DNA of 42,596 nucleotides, taken from assembly GCA_005880075.1 (NCBI GenBank), contig VBJT01000001.1:4379-46974 (forward strand). The letters run 5' to 3'. Below the pieces are notes generated by a model. It was not told the origin of the DNA. It saw only the letters and a program-made list of their open reading frames with translations, and searched no databases. Source of the DNA: Chloroflexota bacterium. Its GTDB lineage: Bacteria; Chloroflexota; Dehalococcoidia; SM23-28-2; RBG-16-64-32. Positions 24,417-33,912 of the stretch are shown in pieces (the stretch's first letter is position 1; each line of letters opens with the position of its first letter). A program made the translations under genes and the position numbers.

Positions 24417-27400
24417 TTATCTGCCGCTGGCTATCTGCCGCTGCAGTTCGTCGAAGCTGGCCACATCGTCACCCATCTCTTCGGCCCCAAGCACCTGTAC
24501 GTAGCGTTTGTAGCAGAACTTGGCTGCTTCGCTCTGGCCAGAAAGAACATAATTGCTCATCAGCCGGTACCAGGCCGCTTCGTTATACTCATCGAGCTCC
24601 AGGATCCGCTGGCAGATGTCCGCGCTCCGCTTGTACTCTTTCGCGTCGCTGAACACAGTGGCGAGTGTCGTCAAAATGCTCATGTGCTGCTCAGCCAGCT
24701 GCCACCGCAGCGTCTCCGCCCACTCCGAGTAGAAGTCCATGGCAAATGACCCGCTGTAGAGCGCAAGCGCCTCCTCCATCAGAGCAGTCGCTTCAGCGCT
24801 ACCCTTCGACACGCGACCCGCTTCCGCCAGGAGCTGCTGGAAGCGCTCGACATCAAACGCGAACTCGCTTCGCGGGTCAAGGATGTAGCGCCCCGAGTCT
24901 TTGGCGATACATTCCGAGTATAAGGCCTTGCGTAGCCGGTACATGTTCGAGTGGAACGCGCTTGTCGTTTTCTCGTCCGGAAGGTCGGGCCAGAGAGCGG
25001 CGACGATCTCCTCTTTGCGCAGCGGTCTCCTGTTGCAGAGGAAGAAGAAGAACATCTCCTTGCTCTTCTCGCTTCTCCACTCGAGGTCCGTGATTTCCCG
25101 GCCGGCAAGCTCTACTCTCACGTTTCCGAACCCATAGGCATGGACCGCGGCCTCGATCTGCGCCTCGGGCTGTGATTCAATCGCCTCAGCTTGCACTGGC
25201 GCGGCCGCTTTTCGCGGGCCCTTCATCGTCTTGAGCAGCCGCCCGAAGTATTCCCCGGCAAGCTTATTGGCCGCAGCGTACTGTACGAGAAGCGGGTTGC
25301 GCGCCGCCTCCAGGCGCACGAAGTGGTCGTATCCCAGCTCCGAAACCAGTGTTGCCACTTCCTCGAGCGCCTCCAGCGCCAGCTTTTTACGCTTCAGCGA
25401 GAAATGTACGCTTGCCAGGTGAAATAATGCGGTCGCCAGCTCCCGCTTGGCGTCACTGTCCCTCAGCAGGTTGACGGCGCGCTCGATCGCGGCCGTGGCT
25501 GCCTTTAGATCACCGGAGTCGCGCTTAATTAGACCGAGAGTTGTCGACGAGACCCCGAGCTCGAGAGTCCCCCCCTTTTCTTCAGCCAATGCAAGGGCCC
25601 GCTGGGCCCACGCCTCGGAGTTGGCCGCGTCTCCCATCAACCGATAGGTCTTTGCTACACCGTCGGAGATATAGCTGCTGATTAGCACCTCGTCCATTGT
25701 CTGAGCCAATCGCAGCGCTTCAAAGTAGAGTTCGTTTGCCAGTGCGTACTCGCCCCGGTCCCGTTTAACATCAGCTAGATTTTGACGGAGGTACATTTCG
25801 GGCCTCGCGTTGCTGAGAGGCCCGGCCCTATCCAGTCCTTCCCGAAGCGCCGTTTCGGCCTGGTCAAACTCGCCCTGGAGGTAATAGAGCACGCCCAAGT
25901 TGTTGACGGTGCGCAGGTGGGCTGCATCGTTGCGGAGCTTCAGCCAGCACTGTCTCGCCCGTTCGAAATAGATGGCCGCGTCGGCGAGCCGACCCATCTG
26001 AGCGAGCGCGATGGCAAGGTCGTCCGCAACCGCGGCTACGTTGTAGACGTCTCCTTTTGCTTCGTAAATATCGAGAACGCCCCGTAGTTCGGTCTCCGCC
26101 TGCTTGAGCTCGCCGCACCAGTTGAGTGAAATGCCCAGCTGCTTTCTTGCCTCCGTAAGTAGGGGCGCCGGTCCATCGTGTGCCAGGAGAAGCGCTTCAG
26201 CCTTCTTTAGCGCCTGTTTGGAGGCCTCGTGGTCCCCCTTCGCGCGCAGGCACATACCTTCGATTACCAGCGCTTCCGCCTGCAGCGCCCACTCCTGGCT
26301 CGCCTCGAACGAAGCGATAGCGCGCCAAAGGAGATTGAGCGCAAGGTCAATCTGGCTCACGTTGTGTAAGATGCGAGCCTTCCAGAGCATTAGCTTCGGC
26401 TGTCGCGCGAGTTGCTCGTCTGGTACCGCATCGAGCCATTCGGCCAGCGTGTCCCAGCGTCCCTCTTCGAACATTTGCCAGCCCACACGGTCCGTCACCT
26501 GCACGATGCGCTCCCAGCCGCCCGCCTGGATGTAGTGATAGACCGCCTCTTCCCACTGTTCGGCTTTCTCCATCAGCTCGGCGGCCCGAAGATTCAGCTC
26601 GCGGAAGCGCTCCGGCTGCTGGCTGCGGAGGTGACTTACGAGAAACGCGCGGAACAGCCGGTGATAGCGAGTGCGCCTACCGTTCGTTTCTTCCGTTAGG
26701 ACGAACAGGTTCAACCGTCGCAGCTGATTTAGGCGGGCCTCGGCGTCCGTTACAGCGAGCAGTTCGTCCAAGAACTGCTCATCCAGCCAGCGCGGTATCG
26801 CGCTGCCGGTCAGGAACTCCTTGAGGTCGTTTGGTAGCGGATCGAACTGCTCGAGCTTGACGTACTGAAACAGCGTGTCCGAGCCGCGAAGGTGCTCGAG
26901 CGAAATGGCCGTTCGGCTCATCTGCACCCTGTCCGCCAGCAAGACGAGCGCGCCTGCCCACCCTTCCGATACGTCGGCCAGGTGCTGAGCGTCATCGAGC
27001 GAGACTTCCCTTCGGAGCACATCGCGAAAGAGATGCACGACTTCTTCGCAGGTAAAGGAAAAATCGGTCGCGCCGATAGTGTCCACCTCCTGGCGGACAG
27101 ACATGAGCGGAAGTATTCCGAGCTGGGGCTGCGTCCGCCCGGAGAGGATGACGTGGCAGTCCGGGGGCAGGCGGTAGAGCCAGCCTTCGATTATCTGCGT
27201 CAGTTCGGGCTCCGCCTCGTCTAGGAAGTGGAAGTCATCAAGGATAAACGTCAAGGGCGGACCCGCTTGCATAGCTGAGACTAGCAGCTCTACTGCGCGC
27301 TCAGGTTCAACCGGGTCGCCCATCGCAACGGCGGCGGCCAGCTCGAAGGCAAAATCCGGTTGCCGCTCGCGCCCCGAAGCAACCAGATAACGCAGGAACA

Positions 27401-27668
27401 TGCCGGGGTCACGGTCACGCTCGTCGAGGCTATACCAGCAGACCGGGTCCCTCGCGCCCTGCGCAAAGTCCAGGAGAAGCGTAGTCTTGCCGTAGCCCGC
27501 TGGAGCGCTCACCAAGGTTATCCTTCGCTCGCGTGCGTGCGAAATCGCTTCTATGAGGCGCCGGCGCCTTACGATCGCCGGGCGGCGGACAGGCAGGCGC
27601 ACCTTGGAAGGGTATGGGACTTCCAAGGCGCTATGACCCCGTTTACGGGTCTCTGCGGTTTCTGTCAT
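24417..27668 (-). CDS. Large NTPase-TPR transcription regulator with C-terminal SARP-like (winged helix plus BTAD) domain
   Basis: The product has 1083 residues from ATG 27668. Residues about 45-320 form a MalT/LAL-type STAND NTPase with Walker A APAGYGKTTLLLDFA and Walker B LTFILDDFHFLDE. The middle (about 380-830) is a long TPR array, the usual ligand- or peptide-sensing part. The C-terminus has an OmpR-type winged helix (GREITDLEWRSEKSKEMFFF, KEEIVAALWP) and a BTAD domain (YSGSFAMDFYSEWAETLRWQ onward), as in SARP activators. The usual C-terminal LuxR helix-turn-helix of LAL proteins is replaced by this SARP-like output domain. An upstream ATG at 27782 is possible but its extension is unconserved in character. 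It probably binds the heptamer repeats downstream; that link is inference. Confidence 0.88.
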   Translation of the reverse strand: MTETAETRKRGHSALEVPYPSKVRLPVRRPAIVRRRRLIEAISHARERRITLVSAPAGYGKTTLLLDFAQGARDPVCWYSLDERDRDPGMFLRYLVASGRERQPDFAFELAAAVAMGDPVEPERAVELLVSAMQAGPPLTFILDDFHFLDEAEPELTQIIEGWLYRLPPDCHVILSGRTQPQLGILPLMSVRQEVDTIGATDFSFTCEEVVHLFRDVLRREVSLDDAQHLADVSEGWAGALVLLADRVQMSRTAISLEHLRGSDTLFQYVKLEQFDPLPNDLKEFLTGSAIPRWLDEQFLDELLAVTDAEARLNQLRRLNLFVLTEETNGRRTRYHRLFRAFLVSHLRSQQPERFRELNLRAAELMEKAEQWEEAVYHYIQAGGWERIVQVTDRVGWQMFEEGRWDTLAEWLDAVPDEQLARQPKLMLWKARILHNVSQIDLALNLLWRAIASFEASQEWALQAEALVIEGMCLRAKGDHEASKQALKKAEALLLAHDGPAPLLTEARKQLGISLNWCGELKQAETELRGVLDIYEAKGDVYNVAAVADDLAIALAQMGRLADAAIYFERARQCWLKLRNDAAHLRTVNNLGVLYYLQGEFDQAETALREGLDRAGPLSNARPEMYLRQNLADVKRDRGEYALANELYFEALRLAQTMDEVLISSYISDGVAKTYRLMGDAANSEAWAQRALALAEEKGGTLELGVSSTTLGLIKRDSGDLKAATAAIERAVNLLRDSDAKRELATALFHLASVHFSLKRKKLALEALEEVATLVSELGYDHFVRLEAARNPLLVQYAAANKLAGEYFGRLLKTMKGPRKAAAPVQAEAIESQPEAQIEAAVHAYGFGNVRVELAGREITDLEWRSEKSKEMFFFFLCNRRPLRKEEIVAALWPDLPDEKTTSAFHSNMYRLRKALYSECIAKDSGRYILDPRSEFAFDVERFQQLLAEAGRVSKGSAEATALMEEALALYSGSFAMDFYSEWAETLRWQLAEQHMSILTTLATVFSDAKEYKRSADICQRILELDEYNEAAWYRLMSNYVLSGQSEAAKFCYKRYVQVLGAEEMGDDVASFDELQRQIASGR

Positions 27669-27684
27669 CTCACCCCGGTCTATA

Positions 27685-27695
27685 GGGACTGTCCC
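27685..27695. promoter_or_regulatory. Short palindrome just upstream of the regulator start
   Basis: GGGAC and GTCCC flank one central base, 17 bp before ATG 27668, with TATAGA beside it on the minus strand as a possible -10 box. An operator is possible; the site is short and could be chance. Confidence 0.25.
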
Positions 27696-27807
27696 ACTCG
27701 TCTGAACTAAAGACGTGGACGCGAGGTTGGTGTTACGAATCAACAACGAAAGATTTATCGATGGGCCGGGTAAGCGATTCATTCGACGGGGACGCGTCTA
27801 CCGGGCG

Positions 27808-28575
27808 TTAGGCGCGGCCTTGCTGCTCGAGGCGGCGGCGGCGCTGCGCTAGGAGCCGGCTGTACAGCAGTAGATCGGCGTCGCTGTAGACGGCGTCGCC
27901 CATCTCGCTGCCTCGCTTCAGCGATTTCATCGTCGCTTTCGTTAGCGCGACAGGCAGCGGCGGGTTCGCGATGATGCGCTCGGCAAGCTCACGCGCCATC
28001 CGCTCCTCTTCCTCATCGGCGGAAACGTGGGTAACGAGACCGTACTCATAGGCCTTTTCCGCGCTGAACCGATCGCACGTGATCGTCAATTCGAGTGCGC
28101 GCGCGTGGCCCATTTCACGGGCGAGGCGAGGAAGCGCGTTCCAGCCGAGCGGCAGGCCGAGCTCAACCTCGGGAATCGAAAACCACGCCGATTCCCCGGC
28201 GACCCGGAGGTCGCAGCACGCCGCGAGGACCAGCGCGCCGCCGATGGCGAAACTCTGGACCGACGCGATCGTGATCTGGTCGAGCCCCTCGATCGCCGCT
28301 GAAGTGCGACTCCCGATTCCAGACATGTGCCGGACTTCCAGCTCGTTGGCCGACGCTGATTCGCGCCACTCGCTCGTGTCCGCCCCGGACGAAAAGACGC
28401 CGCCCTCACCCCCGAGGATCACCACTCGGGTCTCGAAGTCGTCAGCCAGCGCTCGGCAGACCGCCTGCACCTCGAGATGCATCTGCCGGTTGATGGCGTT
28501 CTTTTTCTCCGGCCGGTTGAACCGCACCAGCATCAGAGCATCCTGGCGCTCGACCTTTAGCGTCTCGTATTTCAT
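27808..28575 (-). CDS. Enoyl-CoA hydratase/isomerase family protein
   Basis: A 255-residue crotonase-fold enzyme acting on acyl-CoA thioesters, probably in fatty-acid or aromatic-acid breakdown. The oxyanion-hole segments are GGVFSSGADTSEW and AIGGALVLAACCDLRVA, and RPEKKNAINRQM is the usual N-terminal block. The first catalytic glutamate region reads EVELGLPLGWNALPRLA; the exact reaction cannot be assigned. ATG 28575 is preferred to GTG 28578. It lies upstream of the large regulator on the same strand, with a gap of 139 bp to the regulator start I prefer. Confidence 0.85.
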   Translation of the reverse strand: MKYETLKVERQDALMLVRFNRPEKKNAINRQMHLEVQAVCRALADDFETRVVILGGEGGVFSSGADTSEWRESASANELEVRHMSGIGSRTSAAIEGLDQITIASVQSFAIGGALVLAACCDLRVAGESAWFSIPEVELGLPLGWNALPRLAREMGHARALELTITCDRFSAEKAYEYGLVTHVSADEEEERMARELAERIIANPPLPVALTKATMKSLKRGSEMGDAVYSDADLLLYSRLLAQRRRRLEQQGRA

Positions 28576-28669
28576 CACGCTCGCAGTCTAGGCGAGCCGA
28601 GGTGGTTTGTCACTAAATCGGGGATTTCGTTTTTTGCCTTTTTCGGTTGTACTTACGTGTTTTCTAGAA

Positions 28670-29912
28670 TCATATTACCGGCCCCGCTTCCGGCAGTGGC
28701 GGTGCTGGGTGTTCTGCAGGTTCGGCTGGCGAGGCTCGTAGTCCGCGCACCGGCGAGGCGGCGAGCCACAGCGCGGCGAGCAGCATCGCCACGGAGGCGA
28801 GCGTCAGCGTACCGCGCAGCCCGAGCGTCTCACCCAGACCGCCTCCGGCCAGAATGCCGAGCAGCAATACACCGTGGGCGCAGATCTCGAAGGCGGCATT
28901 GACCCGCCCGAGCAGGCGGTCGGGCGTTATCGTCTGGCGCAAGCTGACCTCGTTGATGCTGTAGACGATGAAGCCCCCGTCGCCCAGCTGCTGAGCCACC
29001 AGGAAGGCTGCCGCCAGGACCGCCCCTCCAGGGGCCAGGGGCACGAGAAGCATCGACGCACCAATGAATGCGAGCCCGGCCACCATCGAAGGGCCTATAC
29101 CGAGCCGCGAGGCTGCCCGCGAAGCGAAGACTGCCCCGACAAGCGAGCTCACGCCGCCGACCGCATAAATCATGCCGAGAACACCTGGCTGGAAATTGAG
29201 CACTCGAATGACGTATAAGCCGAAGGCCGCGCCGAACATTCCGAATGCGAAGTGGTTCAGGCATTCGCTTACTATCGTCGCTCTGAGGAATCGGTTGTCC
29301 AGAATGGTCCGAATTCCTTCCTGCGCCTCGCGGATAATCCCGATGCGCTCCCCTTTGGGCGCCGGCGAGTTTTCCATCTTGTTGATTCGCCCAATGAAGA
29401 ACGCGGAGAAGAGAAAGGACACCGCATCTATCAGGATCGCGATCGGACCGCTGAAGACTTGAACGAGCCACCCGGCCGTACCAAACGCTCCGACCTCAGC
29501 CGCTGACTCACTTGCGGTTAGCTTGCTGTTGCCCTCCAGCAATTGCTGTCAGAAACGCCACCACGTACAGCTGCTCCATTGTCAGAGCATCGAAGGCGTA
29601 GGTTGCCGGGATTGAGGCGAGCAGAGCTGCCCGGCCAAGGTCGGCGGCGATCATAATGGGACGGCGCCGGAGGCGGTCGACCCAGACGCCCACGAAAGGC
29701 GCGAAAATCAGCTCGGGCACGATACCCATGGCGAGGAGTGTCGCGATCTGCAAAGGTCGTGCATCGAGAACGAGAATGGCGGTGAATTGCAGCGCCGTCC
29801 GGCCGATCAATGAGCCGAAGACCGAGATCGTCTCGCCGGCCCAGAGCTTCACGAAGTCGGGATGCTGCCAAAGCCCATCGAAGCGGATGCGCGAAGAGAT
29901 CCACCCGCTCAT
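28670..29912 (-). pseudogene. MFS exporter (EntS-like) broken by an internal deletion with frameshift
   Basis: The first frame (29912-29508) gives the N-terminal spans, with HPDFVKLWAGETISVFGS and GVWVDRLRRRP, to LYVVAFLTAI. The sense then continues in another frame from about 29542 as LLEGNSKLTASESAAEVGAF, a family hallmark, through the remaining spans to 28670. Intact relatives have about 20 further residues between these two points (typically a VFFDVAYQSYLP-like segment). So roughly 60 bp are lost and the frame is changed. The first frame ends soon after (GGQQQANRK). The second part has only a TTG as start. The transporter is not expected to work. It is the same family as the broken gene at 14031-15419. 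Confidence 0.85.
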
Positions 29913-30002
29913 GACTTCGACACCTCACGAGCGGAGAGGGAGTTTTGCCACCGAGCCGCGGCTGAATTGCAATTGCACGGGCGTGAGAGGGCGACCCGAC
30001 CA

Positions 30003-30024
30003 CGACCGGCGCCCCGGCCGGTCG
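30003..30024. repeat. GC-rich hairpin in the gap after rtcB
   Basis: CGACCGGC and GCCGGTCG pair perfectly around six bases. A second small stem (TTGGGG/CCCCAA, 30052-30068) follows. On the minus strand they lie downstream of rtcB. No T-run follows, so I do not call a terminator. The rest of the 257-bp gap holds no gene. Confidence 0.4.
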
Positions 30025-30169
30025 CCCCATCATCCGCCGGAAGCCGGGGGTTTGGGGCTGTCCCCCAATAACCTCCCGGGCGGGTGGGTGGGAAGATGGT
30101 CGCTCGGGACACAGGGCAAGCGCGGCCAATTTCCCGTTGGCTTGCCTCAGGAACCAGAGAGGTCCCCAC

Positions 30170-31369
30170 TTAGAGCCCTTTGTAGTTGATAAACTGACCG
30201 ATCTTCGTCACCGGCTCGATCAGGTCGGCCGAGTCCTCGATCACCGTCTCGATCGGCTTGTAGGCCGAAGGCGCCTCGTCCAGCAGCTTCTTGGCGTCGC
30301 GGTCCAGCCACGTCTTGCCCGCCATCTGCTTGCGGAACTCTTCCGCCGAGAGCGTCTTCCGCGCCTGGTTCCGGCCCATCACCCGCCCGGCGCCGTGCGG
30401 GCTGGTCGCGTACGCCTCGTCGTTCCCGCGCCCGCGCACGATGTACGTCGCCGCGCCCATGCTGCCGGGGATGATGCCCATCTTGCCCTCGCTTGCGTCG
30501 ATCGCGCCCTTGCGCGTGATCCAGCTGCCATCGTCTAGCCGCTCGGCGTAGTTGTGGTGGCAGTTGATGCGCTGTACCTCGTTCCAATCGCTCCCCACCT
30601 CCAGCGAGACGGCCTCCATCAACGAGTCCATCATCGCCTCGCGCTGCGCATAGGCATAATGCTGCGCCCACAGCATGTCCTCCAGGTAGGCCTCCGCCTC
30701 CTTCGTCCCGGCCATCAGGTAGGCGAAGTCCTTGTCCTCGAGCGCGATCCCCTCGGCGGCGCAGGCGTCCTTCGCGACGTGCACATGCGAAGTCGCGAGC
30801 AGGTTCCCAATGCCCCGCGAGCCCGAGTGCAGCAGCAGCCACACCTGCCCGCGCGCGTCCTCGCAGACCTCAACAAAGTGGTTACCGGCGCCGAGTGTCC
30901 CGAACTGGATTAGCGCCTTATTGCGCAGGTCCGGCGAGCGGCCGACGAGCGCCGCATTGTCGATGCCGGCCGGGAACCCGTTATCGTCGATGAACCGCTT
31001 CGCTTGCGCGAGCGGCCGCTTGTGGCTCGTGCCGACGCCGGAAGGAATCAGCTCGCGAATGTTATGGAGGACGCGGCCCTCCTTGCCGACGAAATCGTTC
31101 CGCTGTACGTCGGTCTGCACAGCGATCATCCCGCAGCCAATGTCCACGCCAACCGCGTAGGGCATTACCGCCTTCTTCGTCTTCAGCGCGCTCCCAACGG
31201 GCGGCCCGAAGCCGAAATGGGCATCGGGCATCAGCGCGAGATAGCCCTCGATGATCGCCAGCCGGCTGATTCGCTCCGCCTGCCGCATCGTTGCGTCGTC
31301 GATAATCGACGCCCAGGACTTGATCGTCCCCTTCCCGTATTCGTTTTCCGTCTCGTAAACCCCGATCAT
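30170..31369 (-). CDS. rtcB: RtcB-family RNA ligase
   Basis: A 399-residue RtcB protein, which joins RNA 2',3'-cyclic phosphate (or 3'-phosphate) ends to 5'-hydroxyl ends with GTP and Mn2+ in tRNA splicing or RNA repair. Metal and nucleotide residues are visible in GVDIGCGM, GAGNHF, LLHSGSRGIGN, INCHHNYAE, GIIPGSMG and the guanylylated histidine segment SPHGAGRVMGRNQA. Length matches the shorter bacterial forms. ATG 31369 is preferred over TTG 31372; no clear ribosome-binding site is seen. No archease gene lies beside it. It is the last gene before a broken MFS gene and follows the ABC exporter genes by 85 bp. Confidence 0.95.
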   Translation of the reverse strand: MIGVYETENEYGKGTIKSWASIIDDATMRQAERISRLAIIEGYLALMPDAHFGFGPPVGSALKTKKAVMPYAVGVDIGCGMIAVQTDVQRNDFVGKEGRVLHNIRELIPSGVGTSHKRPLAQAKRFIDDNGFPAGIDNAALVGRSPDLRNKALIQFGTLGAGNHFVEVCEDARGQVWLLLHSGSRGIGNLLATSHVHVAKDACAAEGIALEDKDFAYLMAGTKEAEAYLEDMLWAQHYAYAQREAMMDSLMEAVSLEVGSDWNEVQRINCHHNYAERLDDGSWITRKGAIDASEGKMGIIPGSMGAATYIVRGRGNDEAYATSPHGAGRVMGRNQARKTLSAEEFRKQMAGKTWLDRDAKKLLDEAPSAYKPIETVIEDSADLIEPVTKIGQFINYKGL

Positions 31370-31454
31370 CAATAACCCATTCGTATGCGCTTACTAATCC
31401 GTTCGTGCTGAATTCACCGAAGCCGAAGCGAGTGACGGGCACACACGCTCGCCC

Positions 31455-32306
31455 CTAACCCTGCCTCTTCAACTGCCCTGTCTTCCGCGCCCAGCGTTCA
31501 GCCACCGCAAATACGGCGATACTGCCGGGCACGAGCACTATGCCGAAGAGGACCAGAATGCCCAGCGGGCCGAGCAGGTCCTGGACACCGTCGCCGTCGA
31601 TAATCGCCCCGCGGATACCGTCCAGGAGGTAAGTCGCCGGCGAGACGTACGAGAAGACGCGCAGCCACGGCGGCAGCACGTCGACGCTGTAGTACACACC
31701 CGAGATCAGCAGCACGACCGCTTGGATCATGAACGACATCTGCGTCCCGCGCTCTGGGTACAGCAGCGGCAGCACGCCCGTCAGGATGCCAAGGCCGGCA
31801 ACGCTAACGCTGCCCACGATGATCACAACCGCCGCGGCGAACCAGTTGGCCTGCCCCAGGTCCACGCTGAAGAACGGCACCGCGATCGCGAAGATCAGCG
31901 CCGTCCGTACGATCGCGTGCAGCACCCCGAAGATCGACATGCCGATCAAGTGCACGGCACGCGATACAGGCGCCATGAGGGTGTGCTCGATCGTTCCCTC
32001 CCAGCGCTCCCAGGTGATCACGAGGCTAATGTCGTCCAGCACCGCGGACAGGTACGCCCAAACGAGCGTTCCCAGCAGCAGAAAGAGCACGAGGTTCGAC
32101 GCATCCGTCGTGATTCCTGCCTGCTCCGCCTCCTTCGCAATGAATGTGATCGCCAGCGTGTTCACCACGCCGTAGACGAGCCACACCAGCTCCCATGCCC
32201 AGTAGCGCTTCCACAGGTTCGTCTGGCGCTCGACGAACGCGTAGGCAAGGTTGACCGGCCCGCGAATTAGCCCGGGCTGCGCTGTTCGCTCTCCTACGTT
32301 CAACAT
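31455..32306 (-). CDS. ABC-2 type exporter permease
   Basis: The 283-residue protein has six membrane spans, with WERWEGTIEHTLMAPVSR between spans two and three and VLPPWLRVFSYVSPATYLLDGIRG near the end, both typical of ABC-2 (DrrB/NodJ-like) permeases. It should pair with the ATPase encoded at 33913-34791 to export a drug, lipid or polysaccharide. The gene for an ABC-F protein lies between the two partners. Spacing to that gene is 35 bp, so all three are likely on one message. Confidence 0.88.
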   Translation of the reverse strand: MLNVGERTAQPGLIRGPVNLAYAFVERQTNLWKRYWAWELVWLVYGVVNTLAITFIAKEAEQAGITTDASNLVLFLLLGTLVWAYLSAVLDDISLVITWERWEGTIEHTLMAPVSRAVHLIGMSIFGVLHAIVRTALIFAIAVPFFSVDLGQANWFAAAVVIIVGSVSVAGLGILTGVLPLLYPERGTQMSFMIQAVVLLISGVYYSVDVLPPWLRVFSYVSPATYLLDGIRGAIIDGDGVQDLLGPLGILVLFGIVLVPGSIAVFAVAERWARKTGQLKRQG

Positions 32307-32341
32307 CTCGCTACTCCCCGTTCTTAGTTGGCTACCTATGC

Positions 32342-33910
32342 CTAGTCCCGCCGCCGGTCGATCAGCTCGCGGACCGTTCCGTCTTTAACCTCGTACACCC
32401 GCGTCGCGATTCGGTCGAGGATCGCCTGATCGTGCGCCGCGCACAGAATCGTCTCCGGGTACCTCTCAAGGACCTCGAGGAGCTTCCGTCGCGTCGAGCG
32501 GTCGAGGTGGTTCGTGGGCTCGTCAAGTACGAGCACGTTTGTAGGTTTCAGTACCAGTTTCGCGAGGGCTACGCGACTGCGCTCTCCGCCGGAGAGCACC
32601 TCTATTCGCTTGAAGGCGTCGTCGCCGCGGAACAAGAACTGCCCGAGTACCGTTCGCAGCCTCACTTCCGCCTCGTTCGTTGCTACCGATTGCACCTCCT
32701 CGAGCACCGTTCGGCCGCGCTCCAGGGCCTCGTCCTGGTGCTGGTCGTAGTAACCAATGCGAGCCTTGGGGGCCCAGCGCACCCTTCCCTCCAGCGGCGG
32801 GAGAAGCCCGGCCGCAATCCTCAGGAGAGTCGTCTTGCCGCTGCCGTTCGGGCCGACGAGCACCGCCTTCTGGCCGCGCACTAGGTGCAGAGACGCATTC
32901 ATGAGCACCACGTTGTCTCCATATGCATGGGTGATGCGCTCCATCCGCAACACATCGTGCTCTGTGCGGCCGTCCGCCGATAGGGATATGTGGACCTCTG
33001 ACTCGGGCCTTGTGTGCTCGATTCGTTCGATCTTCGCCAGCGCCTTCTCGCGGCTCTTGACAACGGTGGCCTTGCTGTTCTTCGCGCGAAAGCGCTCAAT
33101 GAACCGCTGCTGGCGCGTCATCTCGCGCTCCTGGCGAGCTGCCGCGCGGTCCTGCTGCTGCAGCCGCGCGGCCTTTTGTCGCTGATACTCGCTGTAGTTG
33201 CCGCCGTAGCTCTCGATAGACTGTTCCCGAAGTTCCAGGATTCGCGTGGCCACGCGGTCAAGAAATTCGCCATCGTGCGTGACTACAAGAACTGTGCCGC
33301 GGTAGTTGCTCAGCTCTTCGGCGAGCCAGTCACGTGACCGTGCGTCCAAATGGTTTGTTGGCTCGTCGAGCAGAAGGCAGTCGGGGCGTGTTACCAACAC
33401 CTTCGCCAATGCGATCCGCATCTGCCAGCCCCCACTGAATTCGCCACAGAGCTTTGTCCCTTCTCCGGCAGCGAAGCCGAGTCCATTGAGGACGCGGCCG
33501 ATGCGCTGCTCGATCCGATAGCCCTCCAGCGCCTCGAACCGATCAAAGAGACCGCCCTGCTCGGCGATCAGACTGCCGATGTCTCCTTCACCCCGCTCGA
33601 TTTCCTCAGCAATCTCGTGCAGTCGCGCCTCGGTCTGCCGCGCCTCCGGAAAGGCCCTCCATAGCTCATCGACGAGCGTGCGGTGGGAATCAAGCCCCGC
33701 CTCTTGCCGAAGATAACCAAGCGAGCCGCGGTGTTCCGCCCGACCGGCGTCTGCGTCTTCCTCGCCTGCCAGCAGGCGCAACAGCGTGGTCTTCCCGGCG
33801 CCGTTTGGCCCGACCAGACCCACCAGCTCGCCCGTTCCAACGACAAACGAGACGTCCTCGAGCACATCGAGGCCGCCGAAGGACTTGCACACGCCTTCTG
33901 CAAAGAACAT
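32342..33910 (-). CDS. ABC-F family ATPase (ribosome-associated or antibiotic-protection type)
   Basis: The 522-residue protein has two ABC domains in one chain and no membrane span, which defines ABC-F. Walker A motifs are GPNGAGKTTLLRLLAG and GPNGSGKTTLLRIAAG; signatures are FSGGWQMRIALAK and LSGGERSRVALAK; Walker B ends LLDEPTNHLD and LVLDEPTNHLD. The basic linker between the domains (REMTRQQRFIERFRAKNSKA and on) is the part that reaches into the ribosome. Some ABC-F proteins protect ribosomes from antibiotics; others tune translation. It starts two bases after the exporter ATPase stop, inside the exporter operon, which suggests a shared role such as self-protection. Confidence 0.9.
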   Translation of the reverse strand: MFFAEGVCKSFGGLDVLEDVSFVVGTGELVGLVGPNGAGKTTLLRLLAGEEDADAGRAEHRGSLGYLRQEAGLDSHRTLVDELWRAFPEARQTEARLHEIAEEIERGEGDIGSLIAEQGGLFDRFEALEGYRIEQRIGRVLNGLGFAAGEGTKLCGEFSGGWQMRIALAKVLVTRPDCLLLDEPTNHLDARSRDWLAEELSNYRGTVLVVTHDGEFLDRVATRILELREQSIESYGGNYSEYQRQKAARLQQQDRAAARQEREMTRQQRFIERFRAKNSKATVVKSREKALAKIERIEHTRPESEVHISLSADGRTEHDVLRMERITHAYGDNVVLMNASLHLVRGQKAVLVGPNGSGKTTLLRIAAGLLPPLEGRVRWAPKARIGYYDQHQDEALERGRTVLEEVQSVATNEAEVRLRTVLGQFLFRGDDAFKRIEVLSGGERSRVALAKLVLKPTNVLVLDEPTNHLDRSTRRKLLEVLERYPETILCAAHDQAILDRIATRVYEVKDGTVRELIDRRRD

Positions 33911-33912
33911 CC

